A stretch of 14,427 nt of DNA. Source: Saccoglossus kowalevskii. Taxonomy: Eukaryota > Hemichordata > Enteropneusta > Harrimaniidae. The position numbers and the translations under genes were made by a program. Of this stretch, positions 1-10,200 are shown piece after piece; position 1 is the first letter of the stretch; every line of letters starts with the position of its first letter. Under the pieces are notes generated by a model that saw only the letters and a program-made list of their open reading frames with translations, did no database searches and was not told where the DNA came from. The DNA lies in the NCBI RefSeq assembly GCF_000003605.2, contig NW_003108087.1, forward strand, positions 86,230 through 100,656. Reading direction: 5' to 3'.

Positions 1-1135
1 TGCGTAAATGGATTAGCCTCTTTTGATGTTGACAATCAGACTAAAATCACGTGACAGGCTGTTAACATTGGCTGTGCATACACTTTCGCCGGTCTGGAAA
101 ATGTGTTAGTTAGCTCTCATTCAAGTAACAATGCAGATTTCCCAGTGGGAGTGAAACTATTCGACTCTCCCATTAAAAAATAGGGGTGTTTTGAGCAAAA
201 AAACGAATAACCCTGGAGTGCACACAACACACTGAATTTCGGAACAAATCTTGCATTATTTACAGCAGCAGAATACCACAGAAATATCAGACGAAACATG
301 GAAACACTATATATATGTATTTCGGCCTGAACCCTCTCTATTGCAATTCCAGGAATTACCCCCCATATGTGCAACCATTTTCCACCTTGGTACCACCCAA
401 GCCTGAAAACAAAATCTTAATACCACGCTGAAGCGTTTGGTAATAAACATGTGAAAACTGGTGAATGTTGTGACATAAAAATGTTTATCAGGAAAATACA
501 GCGTTTAAAAAGTTTTTTGATTGAAAGAAAATCGTAGTTTGGGAATATTTAAAGGGCAGTAGTCATCGCACCACATATGCCTGAGATATGGGACTCATAT
601 AAACAAAGATGGCGGCTTTGACTGTTGTGCAGATCAACGAGTACAAACTGAGACGTTACCAAGCTTTAATGGGGTAATTTCTTTGGTGATTGGAAGGTAT
701 CGAAGAAGTCGCTGGTGGCAACTGGTTCACGTCACACCCAGTTCAAAACTCCGATTTACTTTAGAAGAGCACGTTGGTTTGTGGAAAAATCAATGTTTAT
801 CAACACAAATGTCGTACATGCGCAGAACGATATTATTAATTTCGAATAGCCACTGGCTTTTAAATTTATACCATATATAACGTACCTACCGGGGGGGTAC
901 TTGCTATATTAAAGGCAAATTTTCAAAAAAGCACTTATTAACCAAGAAACAAATTTGTTGTATACGGTACTTAATCATTGAAATACAAGTTATTTTGATC
1001 TTAAAAATTTTTCAGTCTGTAATTTAGGTGAGTGTATGTGCTATTGATCAGTGAAACAAACATTAATAAAACCCAGTGCATAATAATATAGTACATTGTA
1101 CCATTCTTACAATGCATATATTTTTTTCTCCAAAG
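1..1135. other. 5' region; first ALDH coding exon not identified
   Basis: No segment gives an ALDH-like N-terminus ending in phase 0 at a good donor. Visible items are an E-box TCACGTGAC at 47-55 (resembling the CLEAR motif of TFEB targets), the YY1-like box at 606-616, a strong but unexplained donor word AG|GTGAGT near 1027, and otherwise AT-rich DNA. Exon 1 may be upstream of the window or a short exon not recognised here. Confidence 0.6.
606..616 (+). promoter_or_regulatory. YY1-like AAGATGGCGGC box, possible transcription start region
   Basis: AAGATGGCGGC is the textbook YY1 motif, often found just downstream of start sites in animal genes and able to overlap a start codon. The ATG at 609 opens 22 codons (MAALTVVQINEYKLRRYQAL and two more) to a TAA at 675. 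A donor-like GG|GTAATT at 673/674 would leave phase 2, which does not fit exon 2 (phase 0). It may be a 5' UTR exon of this gene, the start of another gene, or chance. Confidence 0.35.
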
Positions 1136-1240
1136 ATTTTCATCAACAATGAGTTTGTGAATTCTGTGAGTGGTAAGACGTTTCCCACCATAAATCCCTG
1201 TAATGAAGAGAAGATATGTGATGTACAGGAAGGAGATAAG
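1136..1240 (+). CDS. ALDH exon 2 (first exon found), 105 nt
   Basis: It encodes [17 protein letters not shown] and on to VQEGDK, the conserved N-terminal strand region of ALDH1/2 (IFINNEW in vertebrates, here with Phe for Trp). The acceptor is a T-rich tract ending CTCCAAAG and the donor is AAG|GTAAAA. It begins and ends in phase 0, so a preceding exon must also end in phase 0. The length and boundaries match the second coding exon of vertebrate ALDH1A/ALDH2 genes as I remember them. Confidence 0.95.
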
Positions 1241-4200
1241 GTAAAACATTAACAAAAATATATACACACTTCAGCTGATTTTTTTTTTATTGAAGTTTTT
1301 ATTGGTAATGTTTGACGCCATCTATTGTCTTTTTTTGAGATCCACTTTTATTAAGCAAACCCCAAGAATATGGTATAAAATGACAATTTTATGGAGGGCC
1401 CTGAACGAAATGTCAAATACAATGTCATCTTTAAGGGGCTAAGCCTCTCTCTAATGGCCTCTCACTGTCTCACCAAAAATGTTATGTTTTAATTTTCATA
1501 ATAGTGCTCTCAGGTTCCCATCACATGATTGATTTCTCAATGACGACTACCCTGGTACTCAATCTTTAGTTTTCACGTCGCATTTTATGTGACATTATGA
1601 CATTAGTAGTGTTTAGGGTTGACTTTGCCCATGAAATTGTGTCTAAAACAAAATTTTCAGTAAAATTTGGTCATGTTTATGAGGTTCTATTTAAAACAAA
1701 AGAAAATGTTCAAAATCAGTTATTGTCGCTTTAAGCACTCATTATGTGTTTTATTATTTTATTTCTGCTTAAAAAGAAGGTAGGGTATTGCCACAGTCAG
1801 CTGATGCACACGTGATAATAAAATAAATACGATATTTACTATAGGGGGCCGCCATTTTGAATGCAGCATAAAACTAAATAAGAGACAAGTTGTGAAACGC
1901 GTTTTCAGATTCCCACAAATCAGGACAAAAATACCAATCTTTCACAAAAATGCGATCCGCTGGGGTTATATTAAGCCAACCGATAACAAAATTCGACTGA
2001 ATTCGGCGTTTTTTTGTGGAAAAATCCCTTGCATATGAAGACCTAATTACACGAAGAACATAGAACACTTTCCTGGGGTATTTAAAACCGAAATTGTCAC
2101 CTGACTGTAAGGCCGTCGCTGATTGGCTGCTGAGCTGAAATGACAATTCATTTTATAATGATAAACTTACTGAAAAGCTGTGTTTCTCCCGATCATTTTC
2201 ACGACTAACATTGGTATAATCCACCATTTTATTTGAGTGTGTTTATGACCTGACCCGACTCTGACTACTGATGTAATCTGGTGTGCTATAGACGGAGGTC
2301 TGTGATTCGTTGACTAAATCAGTGAGAGGTCTCGTTGAAATCTCGTTACATAGGCATTGGTTCTGATGTATGCTGCAATAGTTTAAAAAAAATACCGAAT
2401 CACAAGTACGTAACAAAAAACATAAAAAACAAAATAATATAGTAATATAGTAAAAATAGTAAAAGTAAAATAAATTATATATAAAATAAAATAAAAAAAT
2501 ACACCAGATTTTAATCAGATTGACTATGAATAGAACTATATTGTTGGTGGTGTCTGCATTATAACATATTACCTGCCGATGTTGTTTTTCTTTATTATAT
2601 TATTTATATCAATGTAATACATGCCTGATAGAATTATGACCATTATAATTTTCACAGAGTTTTACTCTAATCCTTTTTTCAGGCTGATATAGACCTTGCA
2701 GTAAAAGCGGCAAGAGAAGCGTTTAAACTTGGGGCACCATGGCGTACGATGGATGCATCGGCAAGAGGAAGGCTGCTGTACAAGCTGGCTGACCTAATTG
2801 ATAGAGATACAGAATACCTGGCAGTAAGGGGATGTAGTTTCTTAGATGAAAATATTTATTTAAGACAACTTTAACTACAATGTAGTTGCAATGAGTCGCT
2901 GCAGAGATGCCCAAATTTATTTTTAATTCAAGACAAAAATGGTCAAATAGGGTCAATAACAGTAAATGTGTGAAAGTTGAAAATGAATGAAATATTTGTT
3001 AAAAAATCTTGCCAGCTGATTTAAAAAATATTTTTTTAGCAACTTTTAAGTGTCTACCGGTATATGTAACAAACAATAGAACTAACAATTCTGAAATGTA
3101 CTCTTTCCTATTCATTTATTTACATTATGATTCTGTCACTAGAGGGCGCATTTTTTGAAAATTAATAAATGTGTATGTATTTAAATATATCTAAATTAAA
3201 AAGCTTAAGGTTTACTATGGGAAACATTAATGATGACAACATCAACACGTCTTCAGATATTTCTTTACAAAATAAAAAAAAAAATATGGAAATTTTATTT
3301 TATTCATTATACTTTATTCATTTACATAATCTAAAAATACTGGTTACTTTTTTAATATTTTGAAAATTGTCATATTATGTGGGATAATTTTGAAAAATTG
3401 GCAGCCACTGATTGTATGTCATATGAACCAGTTTCCTTATTTGATTTTGATAGAAATTAGAAACGCTAGACAATGGGAAGCCGTATACAACAGCTGTAGG
3501 AGATATGTCCAGGGCAGCAACTATGTGTCGTTATTATGCTGGTTATGCGGATAAAATCCATGGAAAAACAATACCAATAGGTGAGTGATTAGATGGTTGC
3601 ACTTTGATGATGTCATAGCAGTCAGCGAAGTGTATTTACTGTAAAACCAGTCAATTTCACTAGTTTGCTCTTTCGACTAATTTCACTGGGTTTTAAGTTC
3701 ACAAATTTGGCAGAGAAACAAAGAATTCTATTGTTATTTTATATGTTCAGGTAGATTTGATTTAGCCAATTTTACTTGTATACGAAAATAGCAAAATTAA
3801 AAACCAGTGAATCATTAATTAGTTTACAGTATACTGTATTTGTTCTATTAGAAGTGCATCTCTAATAGAACCACCTGTAAATGAACAATAGACATTTCTT
3901 TATTGCAACTTAAGGGTATAAGAAATTCTGTCTCCCTGATGTAACATCATTCACTGAGATGCAGCTGAGTAACATACACAGTTCATTGCCTTGATCCGAC
4001 TAATCAGCATGGCATTCTCAAATACTGTATAATACTTCATTTTAGCTGGAATTAATTTTTGATGAAAAAGACTTTTTAAGTGTTTTGTATGGAATTTATT
4101 TTCACTGACTTTCACTGATAAGTTGAATGTAAAGTATCAAGAAAAAAAGGTATATTTGCTGGATTTTATTTTCACTGCATCACTCTTTCAGCAAAAATAA

Positions 4201-7200
4201 TAAAATTAATTCCAAGCGAAAATAAAGTATTTCACAGTACGGGAGTTAACAACTGCATCTATAGTATACTGAATCTTTAAAACTATGACTTAATATGACC
4301 TTTGACACATTACTGTCATTTTTGTGAGTGCATGTGCTACTAGTAGAGCAAAAGCGGTATTCGATTTTTGTGGGGTTTTAGTGAAATATTGAAAATGAAA
4401 GGAAGAATAATTCCACAGAAAAAAGCAACAAAAACAGATGCATCTTTGCACCTTTTTTTATTGCATATATAATTTTAGTGGCTATTGAGACAAATTGATT
4501 ACATAATTTCTTTTTCTGATACATTGTTTTGATTCTTATTATTTTTTCCTAGATGGTTCTTTTTTCTGTTACACTCGTCATGAACCTGTCGGCGTGTGTG
4601 GATTGATCATTCCATGGAATTTTCCATTCACTCTCATCTTCTTCAAGCTTGCTCCGGCACTCTGCTGTGGATGTACATGTATAGTCAAACCTGCAGAGCA
4701 AACACCGCTTACCGCATTGTATGCCGCTTCACTCATTAAAGAGGTTAGTGAAATTATATATCCCATGAGGCTATGCAATGTGATTTTTTGGTTTGGTGTC
4801 ATTTTGAAATTAAAAAAAGTATGGAAGGAGGATTACCTACAAAAAAGCTTTTTAAATATTTCACAGTATGCAAATCAATGTTAATATTTAAACTGTTATG
4901 ATTTAATTCTGTTGAATATCAGATTTTTTATATTTGCCACAAAAAGGAACAGGTCTTTGACCCTGGATGACATCATTTGCATACCATTACTTGTTTGTTT
5001 GATTCCTGGGAGGGCGCTGTTATCAAATAAAGAATTATTATTACACTGTCTTGGTCTGGCTATATTCAGTTTCACATAACTCCTAGTGCTGTACCTTTGT
5101 CTCGTCAGTAAATTCAGCATGTATCCCAGAATGCAATAGTGCTGTACCTTTGTCTCATCAGTAAATTCAGCATGTATCCCAGAATGCAATCCTTAGTGTT
5201 ATACCTTTGTCTCGTCAGTAAATTCAGCATGTATCCCAGAATACAATCCTTAGTGCTATACCTTAGTCTCGTCAGTAAATTCAGCATATATCCCAGAATG
5301 CAATTCTTAGTCCTATACCTTAGTCTCATCAGTAAATTCAGCATATATCCCAGAATGGAATTCTTAGTCCTATACCTTAGTCTCATCAGTAAATTCAGCA
5401 TATATCCCAGAATGCAATTCTTAGTCCTATACCTTAGTCTCATCAGTAAATTCGGCATGTATCCCAGAATACAATTCTTAGTCCTATACCTTAGTCTCAT
5501 CAGTAAATTCAGCATATATCCCAGAATACAATTCTTAGTGCTATACCTTAGTCTCATCAGTAAATTCAGCATATATCCCAGAATGCAATCCTTAGTGCTA
5601 TACCTTAGTCTTATCAGTAAATTCGGCATGTATCCCAGAATACAATCCTTAGTGCTATACCTTAGTCTTATCAGTAAATTCAGCATGTATCCTAGAATAC
5701 AATCCTTAGTGCTATACCTTAGTCTCATCAGTAAATTCAGCATATATCCCAGAATGCAATCCTTAGTGCTATACCTTAGTCTCATCAGTAAATTCGGCAT
5801 GTATCCCAGAATACAATCCTTAGTGCTATACCTTAGTCTCATCAGTAAATTCGGCATGTATCCCAGAATGCAATCCTTAGTGCTATACCTTAGTCTCATC
5901 AGTAAATTCGGCATGTATCCCAGAATACAATCCTTAGTGCTATACCTTAGTCTTATCAGTAAATTCAGCATGTATCCCAGAATGCAATTCTTAGTGCTAT
6001 ACCTTAGTTTTATCAGTAAATTCAGCATGTATCCCAGAATACAATCCTTAGTGCTATACCTTAGTCTCATCAGTAAATTCGGCATGTATCCCAGAATACA
6101 ATCCTTAGTGCTATACCTTAGTCTTATCAGTAAATTCAGCATGTATCCCAGAATACAATCCTTAGTGCTATACCTTAGTCTTATCAGTAAATTCGGCATG
6201 TATCCCAGAATACAATCCTTAGTGCTATACCTTAGTCTTATCAGTAAATTTCACATGTATCCCAGAATGCAATTTTTAGTGCTATACCTTAGTCTTATCA
6301 GTAAATTCGGCATGTATCCCAGAATACAATTCTTAGTCTTATACCTTACTCTTATCAGTAAATTCAGCATATATCCCAGAATGGAATTCTTAGTCCTATA
6401 CCTTAGTCTCATCAGTAAATTCAGCATATATCCCAGAATGCAATTCTTAGTCCTATACCTTAGTCTCATCAGTAAATTCGGCATGTATCCCAGAATACAA
6501 TTCTTAGTCCTATACCTTAGTCTCATCAGTAAATTCAGCATATATCCCAGAATACAATTCTTAGTGCTATACCTTAGTCTCATCAGTAAATTCAGCATAT
6601 ATCCCAGAATGCAATCCTTAGTGCTATACCTTAGTCTCATCAGTAAATTTGGCATGTATCCCAGAATGCAATCCTTAGTGCTATACCTTAGTCTCATCAG
6701 TAAATTCAGCATATATCCCAGAATGCAATCCTTAGTGCTATACCTTAGTCTCATCAGTAAATTTGGCATGTATCCCAGAATGCAATCCTTAGTGCTATAC
6801 CTTAGTATCCTCAGTAAATTCTGCATGTATCCCAGAATGCAATTTTTAGTGCTATACCTTAGTCTCGTCAGTAAATTCAGCATGTATCCCAGAATGCAAT
6901 CCTTAGTGCTATACCTTAGTCTCGTCAGTAAATTCAGCATGTATCCCAGAATGCAATCCTTAGTGCTATACCTTAGTCTCCTCATTAAATTCAGCATGTA
7001 TCCCAGAATGCAATCCTTAGTGCTATACCTTAGTCTCCTAAGTAAATTCAGCATGTATCCCAGAATGCATTTTTTAGTGCTATACCTTAGTCTCATCAGT
7101 AAGTTCAGCATGTATCCCAGAATGCAATCCTTAGTGCTATACCTTAGTCTTATCGGTAAATTCGGCATGTATCCCAGAATACAATCCTTAGTGCTATACC

Positions 7201-10200
7201 TTAGTCTCCTCAGTAAATTCCGCATGTATCCCAGAATGCAATTCCTAGTGCTATACTTTTAGTCTTATCAGAAAATTCGGCATGTATCCCAGAATGCAAT
7301 CTATGGTCTATACCTTAGTCTCGTCAGTCAGATCCTTACATAATTCCGAATACAATTGAAGACTGTAAATAAAGATATTTGGATATATTTGCAGGCGGGT
7401 TTCCCACCAGGAGTTGTGAACATTGTACCAGGATACGGTCCCACAGCTGGTGCTGCTATCACTGAACATATGGATGTCGATAAAGTAGCATTCACTGGAT
7501 CTACTGAGGTCAGTTCTATTTACACATATTCTACTAAAACTGCTCGAATTGTTAAGTTTTGGGGAATCCACTACATTTTTTCGATTTTTGTCAATTTGGT
7601 AGAACATTGTAATAGTATTCAAATTTTAATTCAACTATTTTGTAATTATATTAAAAAAAAATTGGCCAATATTTGTTCCATATACTGCAACATGACCAAA
7701 ATGAATAGACAATAATTTGATAAATATTGTCTTGTGTATAAAAAAACGAGAATAATATTGGCCATTAACTGGCAAATAAAAAGATGAAAATGGCCATTAT
7801 AATATTAGTCGAAAATTTGTTTAAAAAAATGATGAATGAATGAAAAAAAGTTTAATCAAAGTTTTGCTTCATGCTGTACAGATTTTCTATTAAGTTTAGA
7901 CATTTGAAATTTTGAACTTTAGTCACATGGTAATAAGTCTAGAATATACGTAATGTTATCGAAATATCCCACTCCCATTAATTAGATGCATACTATATAT
8001 ATTGCACGATATGTATACAAAATTCTATTTTCAGGTTGGACAAATTATTCAAGCGGCTGCCGCCAAATCTAACTTAAAGAGAGTAACATTAGAACTGGGT
8101 GGAAAAAGTCCAAATATAATATTTTCTGATGTTGATTGTGAGTTTTGCTTAACCCTTACGTTTTTGTTTACTGTATTTGTCTGATTAAGTTATCAAATCC
8201 ACCATTTTGTAAATCCATTTACATGTATTTATTATGACAAGTGATGGGAGCTCCTTTTGTTTATCTTCTAAGTGGATAATGCTGTAGAGTATGGTCATCA
8301 AGCTTTATTTAGAAACATGGGACAAGTCTGCTGTGCTGGCACACGAACATTTGTACAGGAAGACATTTATGATGAATTTGTTAGAAAAAGTACTGAAAGG
8401 GCCAAGAAACGTGTTATTGGAGATCCCTTTGATGAAAAGACCGACTCTGGGCCACAGGTATGTATATTTTAATTTTAGCTTTAATACCAAGGTGTAGAAG
8501 AGAAAAATGTTGTCATAGTCGTTGTCGTCACTGCTGTATAATTGTTTTTTGGCATTACAAGAACTCAAAACATCTGCATCTGACCTTTTATAATTTTTTT
8601 TATCATTATGACATTTTATTTTAAAATTTTTTTTATATTCAAACTACTCCATTTAGAAATTTAACATCCTCTATTTCCATAATTTTTTTTAGGTTGACAA
8701 TGAACAATTCAAAAGGATATTGGAGATGATTGAAAGCGGCAAAAAAGAAGGTGCTAAACTACAGTGTGGAGGCAGTCGTTATGGCGATAAGGGATATTTT
8801 ATTGAAAGCACTGTATTTTCTGATGTCACTGATGATATGCGGATTGCAAAAGAAGAGGTAAAATAAGGATTAATTTTCTGTATTTATCCCAATGAGCTAT
8901 CATATAGAGATACACGATGAATATATAGTGGTGTTTTTTTTTTGTTCTGATATTTTTATTTTCATCAAAAACCTTAACCAAATTTCTTCTACTTAAAGTT
9001 ACATCTAAATAGTTGTCATTAGGTGATGTACTTTTGATTTGAACCGACTTAGATACATTTGATGTTTTGAACTATCTAACAGCTAGGGCTGTTCAGTGAC
9101 CATATATCTTCCTATCACAATAACTTCATGGCAGTCCTATCAAAATCTCATCTTATTGAATAAATTTTGATCTATATACCTTTATATGCAAATAGCAGCC
9201 AGGTATCATTAAGAGTGAGAGAGCCACAAATCCTGTTCTGCCCGTCAAATAATGTATCTTTCTCTGCCATTATTACATCTACTGACCTATGTAACCATGG
9301 TAATTTGATCACTGGGTGTGACGATAGGAGAGATTGAACACTATTCAAGAGACAAAATAAATGACAGCGGCCATGAATTGGATCTAATATCTCTTGGCTG
9401 GCCTCCCCATTAAGTGGCTTACTCCCCCTAGGTAAAGGTTGACTAGCCCTTTTATTGTTGTGCTGTGAGGTTTACAACTATGATCCTATCAATTACAAGT
9501 CAGGTATACAACAACCATGCTATCAGTAATCAGCACCCCTTATAAGTACAAAGCATAGTACATTGAATTAAATGGTATTTTTCATGAAGCTTAAATTGCT
9601 GAATTGATGCATTTTTGTAATTTTTTGCAGATCTTTGGTCCAGTGCAGCAGATCCTAAAATTCAAAACGATTGAGGAAGTGATTGAACGGGCCAACAATA
9701 CAAAGTATGGACTTGCTGCTGGTGTATTTACCAAGGACATTGATAAGGCATTAACTGTATCTAACGCTCTGCAAGCTGGCACGGTCTGGTAAATATATTA
9801 ATACTGTTTTTATTTAGTTGAATTGTTTTCTTGTTTTTATAATTAACCTACCTGTATTTTCAATAATCACAATTTGAAACTGGTTGAAATTAAATTTATA
9901 ATGACCTCATATGCTACATTTGAAACACTGTTGATTTGAGTCCCCAACAAATTTATAGTTTAAATATTAAACTTGTGTTCACATAATTTTTGCACCTTCA
10001 TTTACATTTACAGAAGAAGGGTGGTGTTGATTGTTAAACAAAGGCATTATGTTTACTAAGCACAGGTTTTATTCACGTACAACTCTTCGGTTTCAGGGAA
10101 AACAAAATCTGCATTGAATGCTCAATTCAAACCTCAATTCATACCATACATAGACTAAAACACAATACTGTAAAATACTTTATTTTAGCTGGAATTAACT

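Larger units (their letters stand above)
5081..7355. repeat. 57-bp minisatellite, about 40 units, inside ALDH intron 5
   Basis: Unit 1 is 5081-5137 (57 bp) and unit 2 is 5138-5190 (53 bp, lacking 4 bases). Thirty-six consecutive 57-bp units fill 5191-7242. A 58-bp unit is at 7243-7300 and a decayed unit at 7301-7355. Each unit contains CCTTAGTGCTATA followed by the related CCTTAGTCTCATC, so it holds a partial 13-bp internal duplication. Then come AGTAAATTCAGCAT and GTATCCCAGAATGCAAT. Common variants are GCATGT/GCATAT, CAGCAT/CGGCAT, AATGCA/AATACA, TCCTTA/TTCTTA and TAGTGC/TAGTCC. The period is a multiple of three and units lack stops, so long frames cross it on both strands (707 codons forward at 5139-7262; 361 and 324 reverse). 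The array sits wholly between well-supported exons 5 and 6 and is not taken as coding. Confidence 0.97.

Noticed and set aside
1112-1135. In-frame ATG eight codons upstream of exon 2 as the protein start
   Set aside because: The sequence between is a T-rich tract ending in AAAG, a normal acceptor. The codons give no ALDH-like N-terminus, and the family expects about 20 or more residues there. Not excluded for a minor transcript.
1874-2146. 90-codon antisense frame in intron 2
   Set aside because: No recognised family and no splice or promoter support; probably chance or a fragment of a dispersed repeat.
5114-7225. Antisense frames of 361 and 324 codons
   Set aside because: They are the reverse-strand reading of the same 57-bp array. 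They show no start context, no splice context and no similarity beyond the repeat itself.
5139-7262. A 707-codon forward frame with 19-residue repeats that looks like a repeat protein
   Set aside because: It is the minisatellite read in a stop-free frame. It lies between ALDH exons 5 and 6 in the same transcript, antisense frames are equally open, and unit variants are mostly non-synonymous.
5081-7355. CRISPR array
   Set aside because: Units are contiguous and near-identical over the full 57 bp with no unique spacers, and the context is a eukaryotic intron.
7509-7715. Extension of exon 6 into an open frame
   Set aside because: The donor GAG|GTCAGT is good, and the next exon (8035) continues the ALDH alignment exactly. 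The extension has no similarity.
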